Assembly: GCA_002412625.1 (NCBI GenBank)
Contig: DHVK01000036.1
Span: 17,354 to 81,353, forward strand
Source: Cloacimonetes bacterium UBA5210
GTDB taxonomy: Bacteria; Cloacimonadota; Cloacimonadia; Cloacimonadales; Cloacimonadaceae
Length of the DNA: 64,000 nt
Reading direction: 5' to 3'
Position 1 is the first letter of the stretch. Every line of letters begins with the position of its first letter. Shown in pieces: positions 19,101-27,184 of the stretch. Both the position numbers and the translations under genes were made by a program. The notes beneath the pieces are model-generated. The model did no database searches. It was not told the origin of the DNA and saw only the letters and a list, made by a program, of their open reading frames with translations.

Positions 19101-20543
19101 ATTCTCAAGATTAATTCCGGGCTGCAACTTCTGTTCAGTGCGGGCACAGGCTTGATCATCGGTTATCCGTCCTCCGGGTCCAACCGCGGAGCGTTACAGG
19201 CAAGCGGCGCTACTTTTGCTGCCTTGAGCGGTACCACGGGGGGCTGGACGGGTATTCAGTTCAAGCTTTCAAATCTGGCAAGTTCCTTCCTGGAGAGCTG
19301 CAGTATCCGTCATGCAGAATCAAACGTCTATGTGGATGGCAGCTCGCTAAACAGGATCAAGGATTGCGTAATCCGGGACGGGGAGTACGGGATTCGCCTC
19401 ATGGGCAGCAATGCCTCCTTCCCGATTTTTGGAAACCATATCCTGAGCAACAACGTGGGGATACATACCTCCAACAACGCGAATCCGCTCATCGGGGGAG
19501 ATATCAACAGCAGCAACTCTTTCAGCGGCAATACTTCATATGCCCTGCTCAATATATCAAGCCTCAGCCTTGATGCCACTTACAACTGGTGGGGACATGA
19601 AGATGGGCCAACCCTGCGAACGGGAGACGGCATCAGCGGAAACATTGAGTACATTCCCTGGAGGACCACGAACATCGGAGACGGGCCAATGCCGTTCAAC
19701 CTGCTCTTACCCCCCTTGGGAGCAGTGGTGCAGATATCTTCGGTGCTTCTGGATTGGGAAGAGGCTGTCGATCCCAGTCCGGGGGAAATAGTGCGCTATA
19801 CTCTTGAATATGGGCTACATCCCCAGTTTAGCACCAATACAACTGTCGTGGACAGTTTATACACCAGTCAATACCGGATTCCGGAAGATGTCTTGCCGGA
19901 CGACAGCAGAATCTACTGGCGGGTTTTCGCTACGGACAGCCAGGGGCAGACAATGCTTTGCACAGGCGGAAGCAGCTACTTTGATCTAGCCATACCGGAA
20001 GCTCCTCTGCCCTTTGTGATTATAGCTCCTGCCTACAACGAGATCGTCTCCGAGACCAGCATCCGGCTTAGCTGGGAACACGCCGTTGATCCCGATCCCG
20101 GGGACCAGATCAGCTATTGGGTATATCTGGATATGAGTGCGGGTTTTGAGGAAGCAGACAGCACTCTTGTAGCCCAGAACCAAGTCTATACCGGCTATTG
20201 CGTACCGGGAGAGCTCTATTTTTGGAAGGTGAAAGCATTTGACCAAACGGGATTGTACCGCTTCAGCAACACGGGAAGATTTATTGTGAGCCTCGATGCC
20301 CGTCCCCGCGCGCCGGTAAATGTGATCTTGACGACTGCTGGCAATGACCTGCTTTTGCAGTGGGATGCGGTTCCGGGAGCCGATTATTATCACATTTACC
20401 ATTCACCGGATCCGGAGCTTCCCTTCAGCTTCCTGGGCAGCACTATCGAGGCCGGATTCTCTCACAGCGGAGCTCTCAGCCAGCCGCGCCAATTCTACAA
20501 AATCACCAGCCATGATGACACCGGGAGGTGGAGCACCCGCTAG
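16161..20543 (+). CDS. Large secreted right-handed beta-helix protein with six long repeats
   Basis: 1460 residues with a signal peptide (1-23). The body consists of six modules of about 180-190 residues, each opening with the pattern W..xGIP ... I.PG...F..G..L.IG.xSSSSxxG.L.A.GV and followed by parallel beta-helix rungs (GCTFRYSQGYGIY, NCIIEYAAHSS, GNHILSNNVGIH). Module openings start near residues 37, 230, 412, 592, 774 and 955. After the helix come Ig/FN3-like segments (about 1170-1460). Unlike the two proteins at the left end, no Por/FlgD-type sorting domain is visible at the C-terminus. Such helices often bind or cleave polysaccharide, but I see no recognised catalytic set. AGAGG lies upstream of the ATG. 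Confidence 0.83.
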   Translation: MRHRHLHLFVFWICFFSYLGLNAQTMVSGTISSSQTWNPAGSPYILSGTVQISGTSYPVLTIEPGTEIRFAAGAGLNIGHPSSSSYRGGLVAEGTVSQPILFTAHADTPAAGDWNKLSSLLYTVSDQLSFSNCIFEYGGGTGSIFEVSGSHPSFTGCTFRYSQGYGIYHPSVNYAAYVSQCSFQDNGGYPLNVYQNNMQRLGEGNSFSGNNPDRILLQSQNVTTAQTWRNYGVPYEPVADIFVYCGATALVIEPGTQILFRAGSRLQLGSASSSSNSGSLVAEGVLFSALDPTPGSWVGIVTGGYAVTASTDIGGSTIEYAGASYAGISSAVFLATNGGIGLSGCNIRHSAGWGIYLHSGTNQPTIENCIFSNNLRSVSLPAVDVWRLGSGNSYTGSSDQRPEVRGGSVTSTCTWVDQGIPWFINGDLTISGTSSPLLTIEPGSALEFSEGSSLLVGSPNSSSYYGGISADNVTFKPDSSAIWAGIDFRYYSLISSLANCIIQDFGSVGLRLGANRLISIQGLMINNGNGFGIELSGDAKASISSTTIMNCANTISIYARDLHQLGTGNIYLLNDDNRIQCLGGAVSYTCSWISHPVPIRVCANIEVSSYSRPVLTMGYGNVFEFSSGTGLTIGTTSSSSNRGAIRATGITFRGEEQAAGFWSGIIIRPYADACLISGCTIRDAGFGLNPAITVFSTGSTLTGSTVTNCSQVGFYLGTNGRISLSANQIENCGSNPISVPANAVSNIGPENDFSGNAIDRIEVRAETINNSTVWRDAGIPYQPTATITITGYSQPHFQIMPGAVIMFPHGVGFIIGSSSSSSNRGSLEADNVLFTRSEESAVPMGLVYLAYIVESRSILNNCIIEYAAHSSHNCAVYVYDSAPQFEACIIRETPGDGILGSGAADFGVNNCSFSNINGYPIRTSVLYFAAVSGVGNSFSNCNPNRILVSGGTITQNAEWHNPGIPIEVSSTITVTSYSSPILKINSGLQLLFSAGTGLIIGYPSSGSNRGALQASGATFAALSGTTGGWTGIQFKLSNLASSFLESCSIRHAESNVYVDGSSLNRIKDCVIRDGEYGIRLMGSNASFPIFGNHILSNNVGIHTSNNANPLIGGDINSSNSFSGNTSYALLNISSLSLDATYNWWGHEDGPTLRTGDGISGNIEYIPWRTTNIGDGPMPFNLLLPPLGAVVQISSVLLDWEEAVDPSPGEIVRYTLEYGLHPQFSTNTTVVDSLYTSQYRIPEDVLPDDSRIYWRVFATDSQGQTMLCTGGSSYFDLAIPEAPLPFVIIAPAYNEIVSETSIRLSWEHAVDPDPGDQISYWVYLDMSAGFEEADSTLVAQNQVYTGYCVPGELYFWKVKAFDQTGLYRFSNTGRFIVSLDARPRAPVNVILTTAGNDLLLQWDAVPGADYYHIYHSPDPELPFSFLGSTIEAGFSHSGALSQPRQFYKITSHDDTGRWSTR

Positions 20544-20567
20544 GCCCGGAGATTAGCCTTGCCGGGC
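20544..20567. terminator. Stem-loop between convergent genes
   Basis: GCCCGG (20544-20549) pairs with CCGGGC (20562-20567) one base after the stop of the beta-helix gene and 27 bases beyond the stop of the converging MFS gene. There is no long U-run, so it is only a possible shared terminator. Confidence 0.35.
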
Positions 20568-20593
20568 AGAAGTTGTTTCTTTATCTGGCGAGT

Positions 20594-21979
20594 TTAGTAG
20601 CGTTTACCCACGCGGAAGCGCCAGCCGATCAAGCGGCTGAAGGTGAAAGCCAGAGCTTTGCGCAGCGGCACACTACGGTATTCGCGCACCAGCATCAGGG
20701 GGATGATCGCCATCCAGCGCATGATTGCGCCGACGCCAAAGACCACTTGTTCGGGATCCAGCACCCGGAAGCCAATATCCAGCTTTTCGGGATAGAAGAT
20801 GCCGCTGGCCAGGGTGGCGCTCATCATAAACAACCCGGTGACCGCGGCGTAGATGCCGCTATAGGCTTGTTCATTGCGTTTGGGGGCGATGGAGAGCACA
20901 AAGTTTGTGGTGATGATGCCCGTTCCTGCCCACATAAAGCCGCTGGAAATGCCCTCGAACCACAGAATGTTGTAGTTTGACGCGCTCATCAGCAGCCAGA
21001 ACAGCGGATTCAGCCCGCCCAGGAAGACGCAGATCTTCATGGCGCTCTTGTTACCAAAGCGATCGATGAACTTGCCCCAAAAGGCAAATGACAGGAGCGA
21101 CGCGCCCATATGCAGAGTGTTATACAGCTGCACTTCAAACAGCCCCATTTGCAGGTTCTTCAGCATGAAAGGCCCCCAAAACGGACTGCCCACCCCGATG
21201 GACAGCATCCACCAGCTGCCGAAGATCAATAGCAGGCGGAAGTTCTTATCCCGAAACGGCTCCCGAAATACCTCACGCAGGCTTTTACCCTGTCCGTCAT
21301 GCCGTTTGCGCTCCGGTTGCAGGGTAAGAAAGAATAGCCCGATCAGCCCCAGAATGGAAGCAAAGACGAAGACCATCGCCAGGAAGTAAGGCTGGTTTTG
21401 GGGAATCAAGAAGCGCGATATCCCCAGCAGGTTCTTGTATCCCAAAGCCTTACTGGGATGTTCAAACAGATCCACATGGTAGCTGAGGGTATAGCTGAAG
21501 ACCAGGCCCACCACCATCAGGATTTGGTTGCGGAAAGAGAAGAAGCGGCCGCGGATGCTCAGCGGAATCAGGTCGCTAATCCAGGCGATCCAGATATTGG
21601 CGCCGGTCGCCTGAAATCCCGCGCTGAAAAAGAGCAAGGCCAGGATGTACCAGATCCCTTGTTGAGTATTGGGGAAGAACAAAGCAAAGCCCAGAAAGAG
21701 GGTCAGGAACCTGCCCACAGCCGTGATCCACACACAGAGCCACTTGCGCTCCGCGATATGATGCGAAAACGCCACCCCCAGCGGTTGCCAGAGCGCGGAG
21801 ATCTGCCCCAAGGCGGAGAGCAGGCTATATTGCAGCGGGCTTGCTCCCAGAAGCACCAGGAATTTGGTGATGAAGGAACTGCCGATCTGCGCCAGATTGC
21901 CATATACCTGCGCGAAGGCTCCTTCCCGGATTGAGCTCCGGTAGGTTTTGCGGATCAGGCTGTTCTTGCTTTTCATCAT
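20594..21979 (-). CDS. Major facilitator superfamily transporter
   Basis: A 461-residue inner-membrane protein with about twelve hydrophobic segments in two halves, separated by a charged cytoplasmic loop near residue 225 (ERKRHDGQGKSL). MFS-like features include WISDLIPLSIRGRFFSFRNQ after helix 4 and FWGKFIDRFGNKSAM in the equivalent second-half position. The substrate cannot be read from sequence. It lies downstream of frr on the same strand, but a strong terminator (21992-22020) separates them, so it needs its own promoter or readthrough. Confidence 0.82.
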   Translation of the reverse strand: MMKSKNSLIRKTYRSSIREGAFAQVYGNLAQIGSSFITKFLVLLGASPLQYSLLSALGQISALWQPLGVAFSHHIAERKWLCVWITAVGRFLTLFLGFALFFPNTQQGIWYILALLFFSAGFQATGANIWIAWISDLIPLSIRGRFFSFRNQILMVVGLVFSYTLSYHVDLFEHPSKALGYKNLLGISRFLIPQNQPYFLAMVFVFASILGLIGLFFLTLQPERKRHDGQGKSLREVFREPFRDKNFRLLLIFGSWWMLSIGVGSPFWGPFMLKNLQMGLFEVQLYNTLHMGASLLSFAFWGKFIDRFGNKSAMKICVFLGGLNPLFWLLMSASNYNILWFEGISSGFMWAGTGIITTNFVLSIAPKRNEQAYSGIYAAVTGLFMMSATLASGIFYPEKLDIGFRVLDPEQVVFGVGAIMRWMAIIPLMLVREYRSVPLRKALAFTFSRLIGWRFRVGKRY

Positions 21980-21991
21980 TCTTTACACTAG

Positions 21992-22020
21992 AAAAAACCG
22001 GCTTCCCAGGGGAAACCGGC
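21992..22020 (-). terminator. Terminator of the rplM-frr operon
   Basis: On the minus strand CCGGTTTCCC pairs with GGGAAGCCGG (one G-T pair) around a two-base CT gap, followed by six T. It begins 27 bases after the frr stop codon and is the strongest terminator in the window. Confidence 0.92.
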
Positions 22021-22046
22021 TCTGATATTTTCCATAGTGGAAGCTC

Positions 22047-22601
22047 TTACACTTCCATTATTTCTATTTCTTTGGATTTTTCCGCTTCGTCGATCTTCTT
22101 GATCCACTCGTCGGTGATATCCTGGACTTCTTTGAGGAGCTTCTTTTCGTCGTCTTCGCTGATCTCGCTGTCTTTCTTCATCTTTTTGGCCTGGTCGTTG
22201 GCATCACGGCGGATGTTACGAACAGCCACGCAGGCTTCTTCAGCCAGTTTCTTCAGGGTTTTGACGATATCTTTGCGTTTATCCTCGGTGAGGGGTTGGA
22301 AGGGCAGGCGGATCACGTTGCCGTCGTTTTCCGGGGTGATGCCGATATTGGCGCCCAGAATGGCTTTTTCGATGTCTGCCAGGGTTGTTTTGTCCCAGGG
22401 TTGCACCACGATGGTTCGCGGTTCCGGGATAGAGATGTTGCAAAGCTGTTTCACGGCGGTGGGTTGTCCGTAATAGTTGATCCGGATGTCGTCCAGAATG
22501 GACGCGCTGGCCCTGCCGGTGCGCACTTTGGAATACTGGTGCAACAGCGATTCAAAGGTCTTTTGCATTTTCTCTGTGGCGTTGTTTTTCATTTCTTGCA
22601 T
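22047..22601 (-). CDS. frr: Ribosome recycling factor
   Basis: Releases ribosomes from mRNA after termination together with EF-G. 184 residues, the standard length. Signatures are SKVRTGRASASILDDI, YYGQPTAVKQLCNISIPEPR, IVVQPWD, IGITPENDGNVIRLPFQPLTEDKRKDIVK and VRNIRRDAND. It is the last gene of the ribosomal operon, 16 bases after pyrH. Confidence 0.97.
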   Translation of the reverse strand: MQEMKNNATEKMQKTFESLLHQYSKVRTGRASASILDDIRINYYGQPTAVKQLCNISIPEPRTIVVQPWDKTTLADIEKAILGANIGITPENDGNVIRLPFQPLTEDKRKDIVKTLKKLAEEACVAVRNIRRDANDQAKKMKKDSEISEDDEKKLLKEVQDITDEWIKKIDEAEKSKEIEIMEV

Positions 22602-22617
22602 AATGTGTACCTCGCTC

Positions 22618-23346
22618 TTAGGGATGAATGTAGGTGCCGATTTCGGCGTCCTGCAGAGCAGATTTCAGATTTCCTGGTTTGGTGATGTTGAAGATCTTGA
22701 TGGGCATATTGTTGTCTGCCGCAAGTGAGAAGGCGGTCAGATCCATCACGCCCAGGCGTTTTTCCAGACAGGTCTGGAAGCTGGCCTCGCCGATAAACTG
22801 CGCCGTTTTGTCCTTCATCGGATCTGCGGTATAGAGTCCGTCCACCTTGGTCGCTTTCAGCACGATATCCAGCTTCAGCTCGATCGCGCGCAGCACAGCC
22901 GCGGTATCGGTGGTGAAATACGGGTTTCCGGTTCCACCCGCCACAAAGCAGATTTTGCCTTCCGCCATTGCCGCAAGCACCTTGGGCGCGCTGTAATGCC
23001 GGGCTACTTTGTCCAGCACAAAACTGGAAAAGACCTCAGCCGCGCAGCCTTTGGCCTGCAGAATTTCGGAGACGTACAAAGCGTTTTGGATGGTGGCAAG
23101 CATGCCGATGTTATCCAGAGTAACTCGATTCAGACTTTGGTTTCTCCAGCTTCCACCGCGGAAGATGTTGCCGCCGCCCAGGACTATGGCGATGCGGTAG
23201 CCCAGGGTTTTGAGCCCGATCAATTCGTCGGTCAGAAGATCGCAAACCGTGTCGTCAAAGCCGAAGCCGGTAGTTCCGGCCAGGATTTCTCCGCTCAGCT
23301 TCAGCATCACGCGGTTGATCTTCTCGGGTCTGAAAGTGCTGTTCAT
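22618..23346 (-). CDS. pyrH: Uridylate kinase
   Basis: Bacterial UMP kinase of the amino-acid-kinase fold, 242 residues. It phosphorylates UMP to UDP as a hexamer. Features are LKLSGEIL, VLGGGNIFRGG, DNIGMLATIQNALY, FVAGGTGNPYFTTDTAAVLRA, LKATKVDGLYTADP and MDLTAFSLAADNNMPIKIFN. It sits in the classic tsf-pyrH-frr order. Confidence 0.97.
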   Translation of the reverse strand: MNSTFRPEKINRVMLKLSGEILAGTTGFGFDDTVCDLLTDELIGLKTLGYRIAIVLGGGNIFRGGSWRNQSLNRVTLDNIGMLATIQNALYVSEILQAKGCAAEVFSSFVLDKVARHYSAPKVLAAMAEGKICFVAGGTGNPYFTTDTAAVLRAIELKLDIVLKATKVDGLYTADPMKDKTAQFIGEASFQTCLEKRLGVMDLTAFSLAADNNMPIKIFNITKPGNLKSALQDAEIGTYIHP

Positions 23347-23363
23347 CCTTGGTCTAAGGTTAT

Positions 23364-23960
23364 TTATTCGCCCAGGGCGTAGCGGGTAAAGCGGGCGATC
23401 TGGATGTTTTCACCGGTTCTGCCGATGGCGTCGGTAAGCAGGTCTTTCACTGTTCTTTTTTCGTCGCTGATCAGGCCTTGTTCCATCAAAGCGTGTTCGC
23501 TGCAATACTTGCGGATGTTGCCATCGATGATTTTGTCCATGAACTCGGGTTTTTTGCCTTCGTTGATGGCTTTGTTTTTGGCGATATCTTTTTCGCGTTC
23601 GATGATCTCGGCGGGGATGGCTTCAGCGGTGAGGGCGAGGGGATTGGTAGCTGCGATCTGCAGGGCAATATCTTCGGCCAGCGCTTTGAATTCGTCCGTA
23701 CGAGCCACGAAATCGGATTCGCAGTTCAGTTCCAGCAAGACGCCGATCTTGCCGTTGAAATGGATGTAAGAGAAGATGATCCCTTCTTTTGTCTCGCGCA
23801 GGCTTTTGGCCTCGGCTTTGGATATTCCGCGTTCGCGCAGATACTTGATAGCGGCATCCACGTTGCCTTCAGCTGCGACCAGAGCTTTGCGGCATTCCAT
23901 CATGCCTACTCCGGTTCTATCGCGCAGTTCTTTTACCATGGTTGCGGTAATCTCTGCCAT
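23364..23960 (-). CDS. tsf: Elongation factor Ts, short form
   Basis: Nucleotide exchange factor for EF-Tu. At 198 residues this is the short form seen in Thermus and cyanobacteria, lacking much of the second core subdomain of the E. coli protein (about 283). It has the N-terminal UBA-like domain (MVKELRDRTGVGMMECRKAL), the EF-Tu contact (CESDFVARTDEF) and the C-terminal module (SDEKRTVKDLLTDAIGRTGENI). It follows rpsB with a 67-base gap. Confidence 0.96.
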   Translation of the reverse strand: MAEITATMVKELRDRTGVGMMECRKALVAAEGNVDAAIKYLRERGISKAEAKSLRETKEGIIFSYIHFNGKIGVLLELNCESDFVARTDEFKALAEDIALQIAATNPLALTAEAIPAEIIEREKDIAKNKAINEGKKPEFMDKIIDGNIRKYCSEHALMEQGLISDEKRTVKDLLTDAIGRTGENIQIARFTRYALGE

Positions 23961-24027
23961 ATTGAACTCCTTAAATGTATGCTATAAATGCCGCGTGCCG
24001 GAACAAGCCCGGCACGCCACAGATTTC

Positions 24028-24804
24028 TTATTGCTCGGCGGCGACCATTTCGGCCACCGGTTCTTCTTTCTTTTCGGTTTCAGTGGCTACGGGTTCTTCA
24101 CTGTGGTCCACACCTTCGTTAGCAGCGCCTCTGCCTTCCAACACGGCGTTGGCCATGATGTCCGAAATCAGGGCGATCGCGCGGGTGGCGTCGTCGTTTG
24201 AAGGAATCACATAATCCACTTTATCGGGATCACAATTGGTATCCACCATGGCGATAATCGGAATGCCCAGGATACGCGCTTCATGGATCGCGATATCTTC
24301 ATATTCCGTATCCACTACAAAGATCGCGCCCGGTTTGGCATCCATATCGCGGATTCCGCCCAGGGAGAATTCAATCTTATCGTGCATACGTTTCATTTTT
24401 TGAGCTTCGAGTTTGGTGTAGCTGGTGAGCGTGCCATCAGCCGCGATTTCCTCGAAGTATTTCATCTTGTCGATGCTCTGGCGAATGGTGGACATGTTGG
24501 TGAGCATGCCGCCATACCAGCGTTGATTCACATAAAAAACACCGGCCTTTTCTGCAGCTTCACGAATTGAGCTCTGCGCCTGCTTTTTGGTGCCCACAAA
24601 GAGCACGTATTCTTGCCGGCTGGCCACTTCTTTCATGAACTGATAGGCTTCGTTGATCGCATCAACCGTCTGTTTGAGGTCGATGATGTGGATCCCGTTG
24701 CGTTTGATGAAGATGTACTTCTTCATCTTGGGATTCCACTTGAAAGTCTGATGACCAAAATGGACACCGGCTTCCAGAAGTTGTTTCATAGATACAACGG
24801 ACAT
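24028..24804 (-). CDS. rpsB: 30S ribosomal protein S2
   Basis: 258 residues. Clear S2 features are KQLLEAGVHFGHQTFKWNPKMK, FIKRNGIHIIDLKQT, VNQRWYGGMLTNMSTIRQSI and GAIFVVDTEYEDIAIHEARILGIPIIAMVDTNCDPD. The C-terminal tail is acidic and rich in E and A. TAGGAGAAA precedes the ATG. It starts after a 192-base leader that separates it from rpsI. Confidence 0.97.
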   Translation of the reverse strand: MSVVSMKQLLEAGVHFGHQTFKWNPKMKKYIFIKRNGIHIIDLKQTVDAINEAYQFMKEVASRQEYVLFVGTKKQAQSSIREAAEKAGVFYVNQRWYGGMLTNMSTIRQSIDKMKYFEEIAADGTLTSYTKLEAQKMKRMHDKIEFSLGGIRDMDAKPGAIFVVDTEYEDIAIHEARILGIPIIAMVDTNCDPDKVDYVIPSNDDATRAIALISDIMANAVLEGRGAANEGVDHSEEPVATETEKKEEPVAEMVAAEQ

Positions 24805-24996
24805 TAATTTTCTCCTAATCTACGGTTAAGGTTTCCGCCAAAAGATATACGCAATTCAGAGGGGCTATCCCCTCACCGCCTTGCAACTCAATTGGAGGCT
24901 TATTTTGGTGGGTGCCAGAGATTGTTCTGTGGGTTCCTTGTCGCATCATAAATTCCGGGCTGAAGGGGGAAGCAATATCCCCCAAAAACCAGTAGT
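24805..24996 (-). promoter_or_regulatory. Leader between rpsI and rpsB with two stem-loops
   Basis: Read on the minus strand, GGGGGA/TCCCCC (24965-24983) lies just after the rpsI stop and GAGGGG/CCCCTC (24856-24871) lies closer to rpsB. Neither has a U-run. The gap is much longer than the 16-67 bases elsewhere in this operon, so an S2-responsive leader or an internal promoter is possible but unproven. Confidence 0.35.
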
Positions 24997-25383
24997 TTAA
25001 CGCTTGGAGAACTGGAATCTTTTTCTGGCTTTCGGACGTCCGGATTTCTTACGCTCCACCATACGGGGGTCACGGGTCAGGAATCCGCGGGCTTTGAGGG
25101 CAGACCTCAAGTTAATATCATATTCACACAGAGCACGGGAAATGCCGTGACGAATGGCTCCGGCTTGGCCGCTAAGGCCGCCACCGCGGACATTCACATA
25201 CACGTCGAAATTCTCGGACAGACCAACGGTCTGAAGCGGTTGTTCAACCACCATTTCCAAGGTTTCGCGCTGCAGGTATTTCTTCATGTGCACTTTGTTG
25301 ATGATGCGTTTGCCGGTGCCGGGGGTAAGCCGTACCCGGGCGGTGGCATCTTTTCTTCTTCCTACGGCATCAAAATTTTGCAT
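24997..25383 (-). CDS. rpsI: 30S ribosomal protein S9
   Basis: 128 residues with the S9 core (AVGRRKDATARVRLTPGTG, VNVRGGGLSGQAGAIRHGISRAL) and the conserved C-terminal GRPKARKRFQFSKR tail that reaches the decoding centre. It follows rplM after 15 bases. Confidence 0.97.
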   Translation of the reverse strand: MQNFDAVGRRKDATARVRLTPGTGKRIINKVHMKKYLQRETLEMVVEQPLQTVGLSENFDVYVNVRGGGLSGQAGAIRHGISRALCEYDINLRSALKARGFLTRDPRMVERKKSGRPKARKRFQFSKR

Positions 25384-25398
25384 ACCTTGTTAATCTCC

Positions 25399-25827
25399 TT
25401 ACAGGCTTAGTTCCACCGGCTTTTGCGCCTCATGGGGATGCACTGTGCCTGTGTACACTTTCAGTTTTTTCATCATTGCGCGTCCCAGAGTATTCTTCGG
25501 CATCATTCCTTTTACGGCGTGCTCGATGATACGTTCGGGATGCTCTTCCAATATCTTGGCATACGGAATCTCTTTCAGGCCACTGGGATATCCACTAAAA
25601 GTCTTATATACTTTTTGCAGGGCTTTCAACCCGGTTACACGAACCTTTTCCGCGTTGATCACTACTACGTAATCTCCGCAATCCAGGTTGGTTGCAAAAT
25701 AAGGCTTGTTCTTGCCACGTAAAATGGTGGCAATCTTAGTGGATAAACGACCAAGAGACATACCCGTAGCGTCTACGACATACCACGCTTGCGTGATGTC
25801 GCTAGGGCTTGGAGTGAGGGTCTTCAT
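25399..25827 (-). CDS. rplM: 50S ribosomal protein L13
   Basis: 142 residues. L13 features are WYVVDATGMSLGRLSTKIA, LRGKNKPYFATNLDCGDYVVVINA, VYKTFSGYPSGLKEI and AVKGMMPKNTLGRAMMKKLKVYTG. It is the first gene of the operon, with AAAGGAGAA before the ATG. A TTGACA read on the minus strand (25884-25889) lies upstream, but its -10 spacing is poor. Confidence 0.97.
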   Translation of the reverse strand: MKTLTPSPSDITQAWYVVDATGMSLGRLSTKIATILRGKNKPYFATNLDCGDYVVVINAEKVRVTGLKALQKVYKTFSGYPSGLKEIPYAKILEEHPERIIEHAVKGMMPKNTLGRAMMKKLKVYTGTVHPHEAQKPVELSL

Positions 25828-26085
25828 CGATTCTCCTTTACGGTTTTTTATACAGAAGGTCAGGATTTTATCTCTTTAAATAGTGTCAAGATAAAAGTTT
25901 ATGCTGTGCATCGTTTGGATCCCCGCCGCTTCCGGGGTGTGGGAAAATGGGTGATAGAACGCAGATCGGGCAGATCGAGCGGATTGACGCAGATTTATGG
26001 GGGGAGTACTGCATCTCGAAAGCGGTTATCAGCCAGATCTCGACAGGACTTACATAAGGTCATGCGCAGTTGTCCATCTGTTTGC

Positions 26086-26150
26086 AGGTCAAGCCCCTAT
26101 TAAGCAGAGAGACAGCCATATAGATCGTATATTGAGCTAGAACTCCAAAG
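26086..26150. repeat. H hairpin element, degenerate copy H6
   Basis: AGGTCAAGCCCCTATTAAG on the left and TAGAACTCCAAAGGG on the right, with CCATATAGATCG between them, resemble H1 in order and spacing. Several stem positions no longer pair. Confidence 0.45.
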
Positions 26151-26232
26151 GGAATCGGCTTCTCTTTCTGTTTATCCCCTGCCCTTTCTGCCCGATGACT
26201 TGCCGCATGTATTGTCCAAAGATCAGCCTGCT

Positions 26233-26288
26233 GTTAAGCCGCAATTATGCTGTGACCACCCGATGATAATGCCTTGATCTCAGCTTTA
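26233..26288 (-). repeat. P palindromic element at 26 kb
   Basis: Contains AATTATGCTGTGACCACCCG followed by ATGATAATGCCTTGATCTCAGCTT. It closely matches the reverse complement of the P element at 12434-12488. It lies just upstream of the barrel gene. Confidence 0.65.
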
Positions 26289-26424
26289 CATTCCGCTCAT
26301 GAATCTGGGAAAGAGGACGGCAGGCGAAGGAATATTTCGAGCTCTATCTCAACTTGTCTATATTGTTTTGTTGATTATTATATGTACTAAGAATATGTAC
26401 ACAAACCTCAAGAAAGGAGACAAC

Positions 26425-27012
26425 ATGAAAAAAGTATTACTAATTTCACTTCTGGCGATCCTGGGCATTAGCTTTGCCTTTGGTCAATCCATCTACGGAC
26501 TGCGTGCCGGTCTGAATGTTTCAAATTATGGCGGGGATTCCGAGATGGATTCCAGAATAGGCTTCCACGCCGGCATGATGATGCAGTATCACATGCATCC
26601 GATGTTGATTCTACAACCCGAATTGCTTTACACCCAGAGAGGCGCGCAAGATGAAGCCACTATTTTGGGGGTTAAAACCGAACTCAAGCAAACTCTGCAC
26701 TATGTTGAGTTACCGATCTTTTTGAAGCTGGGCCTCGGTGAAGGAAATCTGAAATTTCAACCCTATCTGGGTCCGGAACTGCGTTATCTGATCGCCGCCA
26801 AATACAAAACAAAAGTAGGAAGCGCGGAACAAACCGGTGATATCAAGGACCTGGCTGACCTGGATTTTGGCTTGGGAATCGGCCTGGACCTCGTGTTCAA
26901 TACCAATATGCTCTTTGGCGCGCGCTACAGTCTGGGTTTGGCAGATGTTGCCGACGGCAGTGCTGACGTGAAAAACAACGCTTTCATGATCAATCTGGGC
27001 TTTTTGTACTAA
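26425..27012 (+). CDS. Small outer-membrane beta-barrel protein (PorT-like)
   Basis: 195 residues from the ATG at 26425, which has the strong ribosome binding site AAAGGAG seven bases upstream. A signal peptide runs to about residue 20 (LGISFAFGQ). The rest is an eight-strand-type barrel with alternating pattern: YGLRAGLNVSNYGG, LQPELLYTQRG, YVELPIFLKLGLG, FQPYLGPELRYLIAAKY, FGARYSLGLADV and a terminal NAFMINLGFLY. It fits the outer-membrane beta-barrel family PF13568. The function is unknown; such proteins are common structural or sensor porins. A terminator follows. Confidence 0.82.
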   Translation: MKKVLLISLLAILGISFAFGQSIYGLRAGLNVSNYGGDSEMDSRIGFHAGMMMQYHMHPMLILQPELLYTQRGAQDEATILGVKTELKQTLHYVELPIFLKLGLGEGNLKFQPYLGPELRYLIAAKYKTKVGSAEQTGDIKDLADLDFGLGIGLDLVFNTNMLFGARYSLGLADVADGSADVKNNAFMINLGFLY

Positions 27013-27036
27013 TCGTATAAAACAGAAAGCATTATC

Positions 27037-27063
27037 GGCCTGCCTTAGGGTGGGCCTTTTTTT
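27037..27063 (+). terminator. Rho-independent terminator after the barrel gene
   Basis: GGCCTGCC pairs with GGTGGGCC (two G-T pairs) around TTAG, followed by seven T. It is 25 bases after the stop codon at 27012. Confidence 0.9.
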
Positions 27064-27127
27064 GTCGTGCTATGCGGGATCCCCTGCTGCCGGAATTGGT
27101 TTGAGTCTGCGGGAAACGAAAAAAGCA

Positions 27128-27156
27128 TTGACAAATGGTGCCATTAAGCATATCAT
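27128..27156 (+). promoter_or_regulatory. Promoter for the GNAT gene pair
   Basis: TTGACA (27128-27133), a 17-base spacer and TATCAT (27151-27156), the best-looking sigma70-type promoter in the window. It lies about 30 bases before the ATG at 27185. Confidence 0.75.
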
Positions 27157-27184
27157 GTAAATAAAAAAAGTATTGGGAAAGGAA

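Larger units (their letters stand above)
25828..26424. other. Intergenic island at 26 kb
   Basis: About 600 bases between divergent genes. The left half (25890-26080) shows nothing I recognise. The right half holds a degenerate H hairpin (about 26086-26150) and a P palindrome (26233-26288). A frame continuing upstream from the barrel gene to 26299 lacks a ribosome binding site and crosses the P element, so I do not treat it as coding. Confidence 0.5.
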
